Shown piece by piece: positions 7,096 to 13,969 of a stretch of DNA of 19,738 bases (its first letter is position 1; each line of letters starts with the position of its first letter). Source of the DNA: Thermoleophilia bacterium (GTDB taxonomy: Bacteria > Actinomycetota > Thermoleophilia > Gaiellales > Gaiellaceae); assembly GCA_014534415.1 (NCBI GenBank), contig JACVRM010000025.1, forward strand, positions 1 to 19,738, given 5' to 3'. The notes under the pieces were generated by a model that was given only the letters and a program-made list of their open reading frames with translations, was not told where the DNA came from and did no database searches. The translations under genes and the position numbers were made by a program.

Positions 7096-7862
7096 CGGCC
7101 GTGGAAGCGCGGCTCGCGCTTGTCTGCGAAGGCGGACATGCCCTCCTTCGCGTCCTCGGTGGCGAAGAGCGCCGCGAAGAGGCTCGCTTCGTGATTCAGG
7201 TTGCCGGCCTGGTCGGCCTGCAGGGCGCGGTTCGCCGCCTGCTTCGCGGCGGCTACGGCGACGGGGCTCTTCGAAGCGATCAGCCGCGCCGTTTCGAGCG
7301 CGCGCTCCATCAGCTCCTCGGGCGCGTAGACGGCGTTGACGACGCCGTAGCGCAGCGCCTCCTCGGCGTCGATCGTGCGGCCGGTCAGAATCAGCTCCTT
7401 CGCGACGCCGAGTCCGGCGGTGCGCGCGAGCCGCTGCGTGCCGCCCCAGCCGGGGATGAGTCCCAGGTTGATCTCCGGCTGGCCGAGCTTCGCGCGGGAC
7501 GAGGCGTAGCGCACGTCGCAGGCAAGTGCGAGCTCACAGCCGCCGCCGAGCGCGAAGCCGTTGATCGCCGCGATCGTGGCGGCGGGCATCTCCTCGAGCA
7601 GCGCCGCGCAGCGCTGGCCGAGGCGCGCGTACTCGTGCGCCTCGAGCACCGACTTCTCGCTCATCTCCTTGATGTCGGCGCCGGCCACGAACGCCCGGTC
7701 GCCGGCGCCGGTCACGACAACGGCGCGGGCGTCCCCCGCCGCGAGTTCCTCCAGACGGCCGCGTAGCTCGCCCAGCGTCTCGCTGTTCAGCGCGTTCATC
7801 GCCTCGGGACGGCGGATCGTCAGCGTGGCGACGTCGCCGTCGCGGGCGAGGTCAACCGTCAC
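7092..7862 (-). CDS. Enoyl-CoA hydratase (crotonase family)
   Basis: A 256-residue crotonase-fold enzyme that hydrates trans-2-enoyl-CoA to 3-hydroxyacyl-CoA. The oxyanion-hole segments are AFVAGADIKEM (about 57-67) and NGFALGGGCELALACD; the two catalytic glutamates of true hydratases are present as E110 (GGGCE) and E130 (QPEINLGLIPGWGGTQRL). Length is normal. The GTG start at 7862 has a good ribosome binding site, GGGAGG, 7 bases upstream. It follows the B12-binding mutase subunit by 69 bases on the same strand, with a hairpin in the gap. It probably serves the crotonyl-CoA step of the butyryl-CoA route encoded across the window; chain-length preference cannot be read from sequence. Confidence 0.93.
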   Translation of the reverse strand: MTVDLARDGDVATLTIRRPEAMNALNSETLGELRGRLEELAAGDARAVVVTGAGDRAFVAGADIKEMSEKSVLEAHEYARLGQRCAALLEEMPAATIAAINGFALGGGCELALACDVRYASSRAKLGQPEINLGLIPGWGGTQRLARTAGLGVAKELILTGRTIDAEEALRYGVVNAVYAPEELMERALETARLIASKSPVAVAAAKQAANRALQADQAGNLNHEASLFAALFATEDAKEGMSAFADKREPRFHGR

Positions 7863-7869
7863 GCGCTGA

Positions 7870-7875
7870 CCTCCC
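7870..7875 (-). promoter_or_regulatory. Ribosome binding site of the enoyl-CoA hydratase gene
   Basis: GGGAGG on the minus strand, 7 bases before the GTG at 7862. It is one of the few strong Shine-Dalgarno sites in the window and fixes this start. Confidence 0.7.
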
Positions 7876-7877
7876 TA

Positions 7878-7902
7878 CCAGACGGCCGGCGAAGTCGTCT
7901 GG
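7878..7902 (-). other. Perfect 7-bp inverted repeat (hairpin) between the mutase subunit and hydratase genes
   Basis: CCAGACG (7878-7884) pairs with CGTCTGG (7896-7902) around an 11-base loop. The hairpin sits directly before the hydratase ribosome binding site. There is no T-run, so a classical intrinsic terminator is unlikely; it may be an RNA stability or attenuation element, or an operator. Confidence 0.55.
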
Positions 7903-7931
7903 CGGCAGCTGTCGCCCGCGAGAAGCGCGCG

Positions 7932-8327
7932 TCACGCGGCGGCACGCTCGCGCAGGAAGCCGACGATCTCGCTCGTCGGCGCACCTGGCGTGAACACCTC
8001 GGCGACGCCCAGCTCCTTGAGCTCGCGGGCGTCCTCCTGCGGGATCGTGCCGCCGACGACGACGAGCACGTCGTCGGCGCCGTTCTCGCGCAGCCCGTCG
8101 AGGATGCGGGGGACGAGCGTCATGTGCGCCCCTGAGAGGATCGAGATACCGACGGCGTCCGCGTCCTCCTGGATGGCCGTCTCCACGATCTGCTCGGGCG
8201 TCTGGTGGAGCCCCGTGTAGATGACCTCCATGCCGGCGTCGCGGAGAGCGCGCGCGATGATCTTCGCGCCGCGGTCGTGCCCGTCGAGGCCCGGCTTCGC
8301 GATGACGACGCGAATCTTGCCCGCCAT
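7932..8327 (-). CDS. B12-binding small subunit of a split acyl-CoA mutase
   Basis: A 131-residue stand-alone cobalamin-binding domain, the size of IcmB and of archaeal split methylmalonyl-CoA mutase small subunits. The base-off/His-on motif DGHDRG (15-20) supplies the lower cobalt ligand His17; SILSGAH (62-68) and VVVGGTIP (89-96) complete the nucleotide-tail pocket. It should pair with the mutase large subunit at 11267-12931, which lacks this domain. The two genes are about 3 kb apart, separated by unrelated genes. ATG at 8327 is preceded by TATACT with 7 bases between, a leaderless geometry, in an 18-bp gap shared with the divergent hydrolase gene. This domain alone does not tell methylmalonyl- from isobutyryl-CoA mutase. 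Confidence 0.9.
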   Translation of the reverse strand: MAGKIRVVIAKPGLDGHDRGAKIIARALRDAGMEVIYTGLHQTPEQIVETAIQEDADAVGISILSGAHMTLVPRILDGLRENGADDVLVVVGGTIPQEDARELKELGVAEVFTPGAPTSEIVGFLRERAAA

Positions 8328-8333
8328 TTCGGC

Positions 8334-8340
8334 GAGTATA
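8334..8340. promoter_or_regulatory. Putative overlapping bidirectional -10 elements in an 18-bp divergent spacer
   Basis: Minus strand: TATACT (8340-8335), 7 bases, then the ATG at 8327. Plus strand: GAGTAT (8334-8339), 6 bases, then the GTG at 8346; this side is a weaker match. The core GTATAC is self-complementary. The whole gap (8328-8345) is too short for two leaders with ribosome binding sites, so one or both transcripts are probably leaderless. Confidence 0.45.
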
Positions 8341-8345
8341 CGAGC

Positions 8346-9065
8346 GTGCGTCTCACGGTCGTCGGTTGCTCACCGGCCTGGCCCAACCCGGGCGGCGCGC
8401 AGTCCGGCTACCTCGTCGAGGGCCGCCTGCTGCTCGACTGCGGGCCCGGGGTACTCGCCCGCCTGCGCGAGCAGAACGGCAGCTGGCCGAGCGTCGACGC
8501 GATCGTCATCACGCATTTCCACCTCGATCACTGGGGCGATGTCGTCCCGTGGGTATGGGGCCGGATGTTCGGACTCGGACGCAATCTCGCCCCGCCGGAG
8601 CTGTGGCTGCCGCCCGAGGGGACGCGCGAGCTCGAGGTCTTCGGCGAGACCTTTGGGACGCCATGGATGTTCGAGCGGACCTTCGACGTCCGCGAGTACG
8701 CGGAGGGGGAGCCGTTCCGCGCGGGCGGGCTCGAAGTTCTCGCGCTGCGCGTCCCGCACTACACGCTGCGAACGTACGGGCTTCGCGTGTCCGATGGATC
8801 TCGCACGCTCGCGTATTCAGGCGATTCGGGCCCGAGCGAGCGCCTCGCAGAGCTTGCGCGCAACGCCGACCTCTTCGTCTGCGAGGCGACGCTCGAGCAC
8901 GGCGACCTGGATGGTCCGCAGCGCGGGCACCTGTCTGCCGACGAAGCGGTCGAGGCATTCCGCGCCTCGGGCGCCCGCCGGCTGCTTCTGACGCACCGTC
9001 CCGACGAGCTGTCCGTCGACGATGGGCTCCAGCTGGCTTACGACGGTCTCGAGCTCGAGGTCTGA
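8346..9065 (+). CDS. Metallo-beta-lactamase-fold hydrolase (RNase Z/YhfI-like)
   Basis: A 239-residue MBL-fold protein starting MRLTVVGCSPAWPNPGGAQSG, with LLLDCGPGVL and the metal motif THFHLDHWGD (H57, H59, D61, H62). Later metal-ligand candidates are the His in RVPHYTLRTYG, the Asp in YSGDSG and the His in LLLTHRPDE, which completes the family pattern. The start 'VxGCxGxxP...SGY' resembles the YhfI/RNase Z-like group; real substrate unknown (RNA, cyclic nucleotide or phosphodiester are possible). GTG at 8346 was chosen because upstream codons overlap the divergent B12 subunit gene and this start fits the alignment. The 3' end overlaps the convergent paralog gene by 28 bases. Confidence 0.85.
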   Translation: MRLTVVGCSPAWPNPGGAQSGYLVEGRLLLDCGPGVLARLREQNGSWPSVDAIVITHFHLDHWGDVVPWVWGRMFGLGRNLAPPELWLPPEGTRELEVFGETFGTPWMFERTFDVREYAEGEPFRAGGLEVLALRVPHYTLRTYGLRVSDGSRTLAYSGDSGPSERLAELARNADLFVCEATLEHGDLDGPQRGHLSADEAVEAFRASGARRLLLTHRPDELSVDDGLQLAYDGLELEV

Positions 9066-9841
9066 TCGCGGGTCCTCGCGGGCAGCGGCGGCAGCTCTCT
9101 CCGCGTCGCCGCGCGGGCCTCGGCTCGGCGGGCGCGCCACCACTCGCTCACGCCCAGCCCGACCGGCGCGATCACGATGAGCGCGAGGATGCTGAGCGGT
9201 ACGAGGAGCCACCGCTCGTCCAGCTTCGACGCACTGATCGGCTTCTCGGGAGGAGGGCCGGCCTCAGAAGCGGCACCGCCCGCGGCCGCGTTCGCCGTCG
9301 GCTTGGGATTGACGCGCAGCGGGGTGAACGACTGGACGAGCCAGCGACGGCTCCGTCCCCTGCCCACCTGTCGCAACTCCACGGTGAAGTCGGACGCCCC
9401 GACGTCGGCACGAGAGCGCGGCACGAGCGAGACATCGACCAGCACCGAGCGGCGGTACGAGCCGAGCACCTGGAGGATCTCGGTCTTCTCTGGCACCGCC
9501 GGAAACGGGTAAACGGGAATATCGCCCTTCGCCCACTGGCGCCGCGTCATCCCGGCGCGCATAGCGCGAGTCGTGAGGTCGTACGAGTGCGCGACGTTGC
9601 GGCGAGTGACGGCCGTCGCGACGAATTCCTCCAGCACGCGCTCGACCGCCCGTCGGCGCATGGCGGAGAACGGGACGCGGGCGGGAGCGCGCGCGACGAG
9701 CGCGGGCTCGTCGCGCAGCGGCGTCTCGACCGTCTCCCCGGTCCGCAGCGTTGCGACGAGCGTCGCCGAGACGGCCACGAGCGCGGCGGTGGCTCCCGTC
9801 CAGACGAGCAGCGTCCGGCGGCGGCGGCGGCTCATCGCCAT
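9038..9841 (-). CDS. Unrecognised membrane-anchored protein, tandem family member 3 (two TM helices)
   Basis: 267 residues, family not recognised. A basic N-terminus (RRRRR) leads to a helix at about 11-30; an outer domain spans about 60-180; a second helix lies at about 212-235, followed by a basic tail. The outer domain shares with its two upstream neighbours the order FVATAVTRRNV, then MRAGMTRRQWAKGDIPVYPFP, then two strands ending RRWLVQSFTP. The helix-then-sheet order and the closing Trp suggest an NTF2-like fold (inference). The stop of the previous paralog and this ATG share one base (TAATG), so they are co-translated; an ATG two codons later (9835) is an alternative. The 3' end overlaps the convergent hydrolase gene by 28 bases. 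Confidence 0.72.
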   Translation of the reverse strand: MAMSRRRRRTLLVWTGATAALVAVSATLVATLRTGETVETPLRDEPALVARAPARVPFSAMRRRAVERVLEEFVATAVTRRNVAHSYDLTTRAMRAGMTRRQWAKGDIPVYPFPAVPEKTEILQVLGSYRRSVLVDVSLVPRSRADVGASDFTVELRQVGRGRSRRWLVQSFTPLRVNPKPTANAAAGGAASEAGPPPEKPISASKLDERWLLVPLSILALIVIAPVGLGVSEWWRARRAEARAATRRELPPLPARTRDQTSSSRPS

Positions 9842-10596
9842 TAGCCGCCGATGTCCGCGCGTCGCGCGCGGCGGCCGACGTACCAGCCGCGCAGCGCAAA
9901 CACCAATGGAGCGGCGATGAACAGCCCGAGCACGGACAGCGGCACGGCCAGCCAGAGCGTGCCGAGCGCGTCGCGCCCGCGTGCCGTGGTATCGGGCGCA
10001 ATCCGCGGGATGCCGGAGGCGCTTTCACCCGGGGACGGCGCGGACTCGTTCGCTGACGCGGGCGCGAAGTAGTCGACGCGCCACTCCCGCCGCTTGCCCT
10101 TGCCGGACGCACGTAGATCGAGGAAGAACGTCATCGGCGCCCAGTCGCGGCTTCGCTCCTCGGGTAGCAGCCAGAAGACGAGCCCGAGAGCATTCTTGTG
10201 CTCGTAGTCGACACGCCACGGGGCGAGCCGCGGCGTCTTCGCCGGGTACGGCACGACCGGGATGTCTCCGCTGCTCCACGCCCTTCGGCTGTAGCCGCTG
10301 CGCATGTTGGGCGTAACGATGTCCCACGATGCCGACACGTTCTTGCGGCGGACGGCGCTGTTGATGAAGCGAATTGCCGTGTCGTACGCCGCGCTCTTCT
10401 CAGCCTTCGTCGCCGGCACTCGCTTCGGCTCCCTGACGATCACCGCTGGGTCGTTCTTGCGGGGTACCAGATCGAGGTCGCGGCCGGTGTCGCCGATCAG
10501 CAGGGCGCCTCCGACGACGACCGCGGCGAGCACGGCGGCGCCGCCGAACCACAGCAGTCGGCGCCGCCAGCGGTATGACGACAGCACGCGCCGCAT
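9841..10596 (-). CDS. Unrecognised membrane-anchored protein, tandem family member 2 (two TM helices)
   Basis: 251 residues, family not recognised. A basic N-terminus is followed by a helix at about 14-34, an outer domain at about 65-185, and a second helix (LWLAVPLSVLGLFIAAPLVF) near the C-terminus with a basic tail. It aligns with its neighbours at FINSAVRRKNV, NMRSGYSRRAWSSGDIPV, VPYP and REWRVDYFAP. Topology is predicted with both ends inside and the middle domain outside. The ATG at 10596 is preceded by the best promoter in the window, TTGAAC-N16-TACTCT-N7-ATG, so this gene and member 3 form one transcript. Role unknown. Confidence 0.72.
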   Translation of the reverse strand: MRRVLSSYRWRRRLLWFGGAAVLAAVVVGGALLIGDTGRDLDLVPRKNDPAVIVREPKRVPATKAEKSAAYDTAIRFINSAVRRKNVSASWDIVTPNMRSGYSRRAWSSGDIPVVPYPAKTPRLAPWRVDYEHKNALGLVFWLLPEERSRDWAPMTFFLDLRASGKGKRREWRVDYFAPASANESAPSPGESASGIPRIAPDTTARGRDALGTLWLAVPLSVLGLFIAAPLVFALRGWYVGRRARRADIGG

Positions 10597-10603
10597 CAGC
10601 TCG

Positions 10604-10631
10604 AGAGTAGCCGAGCGTGCTGCCGGTTCAA
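10604..10631 (-). promoter_or_regulatory. Putative promoter TTGAAC-N16-TACTCT, leaderless, for paralogs 2 and 3
   Basis: On the minus strand TTGAAC (10631-10626), a 16-base spacer, TACTCT (10609-10604), then 7 bases to the ATG at 10596. Both hexamers fit a housekeeping sigma factor. The -35 overlaps an inverted repeat that may be an operator. Confidence 0.5.
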
Positions 10632-10649
10632 GCGTGCCGCGGAACCGGC
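10622..10649. other. Perfect 8-bp inverted repeat overlapping the -35 of the paralog promoter
   Basis: GCCGGTTC (10622-10629) and GAACCGGC (10642-10649) are perfect complements with a 12-base spacer. Four bases of the TTGAAC -35 lie in one arm. It could be a repressor operator, or a hairpin ending the transcript of paralog 1, though there is no T-run. Confidence 0.5.
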
Positions 10650-10665
10650 GGCAGGACCACGCGCG

Positions 10666-11232
10666 CTACTGCGGATTGGCAGGAATCGGAGGCGTCGAGC
10701 GAGGCGCCCAGTAGTAAACGAGCCAGCGCTTGTTCTTACGCTGTCCGACCGCCTTAAGGCCGATGAAGAAGATCTGCGACTTGACGCCCGACCCCTTTCG
10801 CGGCGTCAGCACGACCTCGAGCTCGACGCGCCGCTCGTAGGATTCGTCGACCCGGAAAGGAGGCGCTGCGCCCAGGTCGACCGGGTACGGCACGACGGTG
10901 CTTTCGCCGCGCAGCCACTCCTTGTAGGTCGTGCCGGCCCTGAGCTCCGGGTGGGTCAGCTTCCAACCTACGTCGAGGTTGCGGCGCGCCACGGCGGTCT
11001 TGATGAAGCGCGCCGCCACGGCCTGCACGCCGCGCGAGACCGGCGCCTTCTTGCCGGTCGGCTCGTCCACGATCGCCGGTCCCGTGCGCTGGATCTCGGG
11101 AGTCGAGTCCGGCGCCGTATTTCCATAGAACGCCACCAGGAACGCGACGACGCCCACGGCGAGCACGCTTCCGGCCACGTAGGGCGCCCAGCGGTAGAGC
11201 GTCCGCCTCGACCAGAATGTTTGAGCGCTCAT
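10666..11232 (-). CDS. Unrecognised membrane-anchored protein, tandem family member 1 (one TM helix)
   Basis: 188 residues, family not recognised. One helix at about 17-36 anchors an outer domain carrying AARFIKTAVARRNLDVGWKL, then LRAGTTYKEWLRGESTVV, PYP, a strand ELEVVLTPR and the closing RWLVYYWAPR. It matches the outer domains of the two downstream genes but stops directly after them (PPIPANPQ), so it lacks their C-terminal helix. The start ATG at 11232 is preceded by TAAAAC with 6 bases between; GAGG abuts the ATG and is too close to be a ribosome binding site. It is separated from member 2 by 69 bases holding a separate promoter. Function unknown; Mce-associated or other NTF2-like anchored proteins are loose analogies. 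Confidence 0.72.
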   Translation of the reverse strand: MSAQTFWSRRTLYRWAPYVAGSVLAVGVVAFLVAFYGNTAPDSTPEIQRTGPAIVDEPTGKKAPVSRGVQAVAARFIKTAVARRNLDVGWKLTHPELRAGTTYKEWLRGESTVVPYPVDLGAAPPFRVDESYERRVELEVVLTPRKGSGVKSQIFFIGLKAVGQRKNKRWLVYYWAPRSTPPIPANPQ

Positions 11233-11238
11233 CCTCGA

Positions 11239-11244
11239 GTTTTA
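11239..11244 (-). promoter_or_regulatory. Putative -10 element (TAAAAC) for paralog 1
   Basis: TAAAAC on the minus strand, 6 bases before the ATG at 11232; the last base departs from TANNNT. It is the only A/T-rich patch in the 34-bp gap after the mutase gene. Confidence 0.33.
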
Positions 11245-11246
11245 GA

Positions 11247-11262
11247 CGTGCGATCACGCACG
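11247..11262 (-). other. Hairpin after the mutase stop codon (6-bp stem, 4-base loop)
   Basis: CGTGCG (11247-11252) pairs with CGCACG (11257-11262) around ATCA, beginning 4 bases past the mutase stop. It may end or protect the mutase transcript, or be an operator next to the paralog 1 promoter. No T-run follows, so it is not a textbook terminator. Confidence 0.45.
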
Positions 11263-11266
11263 AGGG

Positions 11267-12931
11267 TTAGAAGACGGGCGTCTCGCGCCACGTCCCCCAC
11301 ACCTCCCGGAGCGCGTCGCACATCTCACCCATCGTGACGTAGGCCTTGGCTGCGTCGACGATCAGCGGCATGAGGTTCGTGTCGCCGGCCGCGCCCTGCT
11401 TGAGGCGCGCGAGCGCCGCCTCGGCCGCCGCGGCGTCGCGCCGTCCGCGAAGCGCCTGCACCCGCTCGATCTGCTTGCGCTCGAGCGCGGGATCGATGCG
11501 CAGGAGGTCGACGCCGGTGTGCTCGTCGAGCTCGTAGCGGTTGACGCCCACGACGATGCGCTGCCGCGCCTCGACCTCGGACTGGTAGCGGAACGACGCC
11601 TCCGCGATCTCCCGCTGGAAGAAGTTTTCCTTGATGGCCGGAACCACTCCGCCGAGCTCGCGAATGCGCTTGAAGTACTCGTACGCACCGGCCTCCATTC
11701 GGTTCGTCAAATCCTCCAGGTAGTAGGAGCCGCCGAGTGGATCGATCGTGTTCACCACGCCCGTCTCGTGCGCGATCACCTGCTGCGTGCGCAGCGCAAG
11801 GCGAACGGCGTTCTCGGTCGGCAGCGCGAGCGCCTCGTCGAACGAGTTCGTGTGCAGAGACTGCGTGCCGCCGAGCACGGCCGCGAGCGCCTCGATCGCG
11901 GTCCGCACGATGTTCACCTCCGGCTGCTGCGCGGTGAGCGAGACGCCGGCCGTCTGGGTGTGGAAGCGCATCAGCCACGAGCGCGGGTTCCTGGCACCGT
12001 AGGTCTCGCGTAGCTCCCGTGCCCAGATCCGGCGAGCGGCCCGGTACTTGGCGATCTCCTCGAAGAAGTCGAGGTGCGCGTTGAAGAAGAAGGACAGGCG
12101 GGGCGCGAAGTCGTCCACGTCGAGGCCGCGCTCGATGCACGCCTCGACGTACGCGAACCCGTCGGCGAGCGTGAAGGCGAGCTCCTGCACCGCGTTCGAG
12201 CCGGCCTCGCGGATGTGGTAGCCCGAGATCGAGATCGGGTGCCACTTCGGCATCTCGCGCGCGCAGAACTCGACCATGTCCACCACGAGCCGCATGGACG
12301 GCTCGGGCGGGAAGATCCACTCCTTCTGCGCGATGTACTCCTTGAGGATGTCGGTCTGGATCGTCCCGCGCAGGCCGGCACGCGACACGCCCTGCTGCTC
12401 GCCCACGCATGCGTAGAAGGCGAGCAGCATGGCGGCCGGTGCATTGATCGTCATCGACGTGGAGACCGTCCCGAGCGGGATCCCGTCGAAGAGCGTCTCC
12501 ATGTCCGCGAGCGAGTCGATCGCGACGCCCTCGCGGCCGACTTCGCCGCGGGAGCGGGCGTGATCCGAGTCGTAGCCCATCAAGGTCGGCATGTCGAACG
12601 CCGTCGAGAGGCCGGTCTGGCCGTGCTCGAGCAGGTAGCGGAAGCGCTCGTTCGTCTCCTCGGCGGTGCCGAAGCCCGCGAACTGGCGCATCGTCCAGAG
12701 CCTGCCGCGGTACATGGACGGGTAGACGCCGCGCGTGAACGGGTAGACGCCCGGGTAGCCGAGGTCGCGCTCGTAGTCCACCTCCGCCGAATCCGGCGTG
12801 TAGAGCGGCTCGTTCGAGAGGCCCGAGATGGTCGAGAAGAGCTCCCCGTCGCGCTCGGGAGCCGCGTCGTAGAGCCCGCGGCGCCACTCCTCCGTCGCGC
12901 TCGCCAGGCGCGGATCCTCGGTCGTCGCCAT
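11267..12931 (-). CDS. icmA: B12-dependent acyl-CoA mutase large subunit, isobutyryl-CoA mutase type
   Basis: A 554-residue TIM-barrel subunit without a B12 domain, the IcmA size. It shows FTRGVYPSMYRGRLWTMRQF, TSMTINAPA, IQTDILKEYIAQKEWIF, SISGYHIREAGS (H239) and HTQTAGVSLTAQQPEVN. Methylmalonyl-CoA mutase of Propionibacterium uses Y89, R207 and H244; here the matching residues are F84, Q202 and H239, with identical spacings of 118 and 37. Phe/Gln is the pattern described for isobutyryl-CoA mutase (F80/Q198), which interconverts isobutyryl- and butyryl-CoA. I chose the ATG at 12931 because TAGAAT lies 7 bases before it; an ATG at 12940 would add three residues and overlap that element. It should work with the B12 subunit at 7932-8327 and AdoCbl from the PduO-type enzyme. 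Mutase family is certain; the substrate call is inferred. Confidence 0.9.
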   Translation of the reverse strand: MATTEDPRLASATEEWRRGLYDAAPERDGELFSTISGLSNEPLYTPDSAEVDYERDLGYPGVYPFTRGVYPSMYRGRLWTMRQFAGFGTAEETNERFRYLLEHGQTGLSTAFDMPTLMGYDSDHARSRGEVGREGVAIDSLADMETLFDGIPLGTVSTSMTINAPAAMLLAFYACVGEQQGVSRAGLRGTIQTDILKEYIAQKEWIFPPEPSMRLVVDMVEFCAREMPKWHPISISGYHIREAGSNAVQELAFTLADGFAYVEACIERGLDVDDFAPRLSFFFNAHLDFFEEIAKYRAARRIWARELRETYGARNPRSWLMRFHTQTAGVSLTAQQPEVNIVRTAIEALAAVLGGTQSLHTNSFDEALALPTENAVRLALRTQQVIAHETGVVNTIDPLGGSYYLEDLTNRMEAGAYEYFKRIRELGGVVPAIKENFFQREIAEASFRYQSEVEARQRIVVGVNRYELDEHTGVDLLRIDPALERKQIERVQALRGRRDAAAAEAALARLKQGAAGDTNLMPLIVDAAKAYVTMGEMCDALREVWGTWRETPVF

Positions 12932-12938
12932 TAGCGCC

Positions 12939-12944
12939 ATTCTA
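12939..12944 (-). promoter_or_regulatory. Putative -10 element (TAGAAT) deciding the mutase start
   Basis: TAGAAT on the minus strand, 7 bases before the ATG at 12931. It includes the first two bases of the alternative ATG at 12940, so a leaderless transcript from it can only use 12931. It lies in the 18 bases after the exchanger stop codon. Confidence 0.42.
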
Positions 12945-12949
12945 GGCGG

Positions 12950-13969
12950 CTAGACGAACCAGAAGACCGCGACGGCCCCAAGGTAGCCGGCAACGAGCGC
13001 GGCGCCGCGTGCTCGAGTGACGTGCCCGTGCGCGACGGCCAGCGCGGCCAGCGCAACCGCGCCGGCGAGCACCGCCAGCTCGCCCACGCTGAACGCGAGC
13101 GGCAGCGGCTCGATGGCGAACGAGAGCAGAGCGACTGCCGGAACGACGAACGCGGCCACCTGCGCGGTCGACTCGAGCGCGACGTCCGTGCCCAGCTCGA
13201 GCTCGCCGTGCGCGGCCGCGACGACGGCGGCACCGTGCTCGGCAGCGTTGCCGGCGAGCGCGACGACGACCGCCGAGACGAAGAACTCCGAGAGCCCTGT
13301 CGTTTCTGCGAAGTCGCCGATCGAGCCGGTGATCGTCTCGGAGACGAGCGCCGTGGCGACCATCGCCGCGGCGAGGACGATGAGCGCCCGCCGCAGCGAC
13401 CACTCGGCAGGCTCGCCGCGCTCATGCTTCGCCAGCTCGGAGCGGACCTCCAGGACGGTGACGACCGCGTAGACGGCGAGCAGGGCTAGCGCAACCGGGA
13501 CGGTGTACGCGGCAACGGCGCCGTCGCGGTCGTGCTCGAGGAAGTGTGGCAGCGCGGCGACGGCAAACAGCGGGACGGCAAGGCCGACGAGGGCGAGCGA
13601 CTCGAGCAGCGGGCGACGCTCGCACTCGCCACGCCCGCCGACGAGCAGCGTCAGGCCGAGGACGAGCAGCAGGTTGCCCACGATGCTCCCCGTCAGCGAG
13701 CCGCGCACGACGTCGTGCAGGCCGGCGGCGACTGCGAACAGCGCGACGAACAGCTCGGGGACGTTGCCGAACGTCGCGTTCAGGAGACCGCCGATCGCCG
13801 GGCCCGTGTGGTGACCCGCCTCTTCCGTCGCGCGGCTGACGAGCCACGCGAGCGGCATGAGCGCGGCGGCCGCGATCGGGAAGACGACGGCGGGCTCGGA
13901 AACGGCGAAGCGGACGGCCACGGCAAGCGGCGCGAGCGCCAAGGCGGCCCACGCCAGCTTCGCCGTCAC
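12950..13969 (-). CDS. Calcium/cation:proton exchanger (CaxA-like, CaCA superfamily)
   Basis: A 339-residue integral membrane protein with about 10-11 helices. The two alpha repeats that form the ion path are visible: GGLLNATFGNVPELFVALFA (60-79, acidic E72) and ALAGNAAEHGAAVVAA (237 onward, E244), followed by LESTAQVAAFVVPAVALLS. A charged loop (LEVRSELAKHERGEP) divides the halves. CAX proteins export Ca2+ or other cations using the proton gradient. FGNVPEL differs slightly from the more common FGNATEL, which could affect ion choice. The GTG start at 13969 overlaps the stop of the upstream TSUP gene as GTGA, so the two are coupled. Confidence 0.9.
   Translation of the reverse strand: MTAKLAWAALALAPLAVAVRFAVSEPAVVFPIAAAALMPLAWLVSRATEEAGHHTGPAIGGLLNATFGNVPELFVALFAVAAGLHDVVRGSLTGSIVGNLLLVLGLTLLVGGRGECERRPLLESLALVGLAVPLFAVAALPHFLEHDRDGAVAAYTVPVALALLAVYAVVTVLEVRSELAKHERGEPAEWSLRRALIVLAAAMVATALVSETITGSIGDFAETTGLSEFFVSAVVVALAGNAAEHGAAVVAAAHGELELGTDVALESTAQVAAFVVPAVALLSFAIEPLPLAFSVGELAVLAGAVALAALAVAHGHVTRARGAALVAGYLGAVAVFWFV

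Noticed and set aside
12074..12934. Open frame on the plus strand opposite the mutase
   Set aside because: Arg/His-rich composition and exact antisense registry to a well-conserved mutase gene; shadow.
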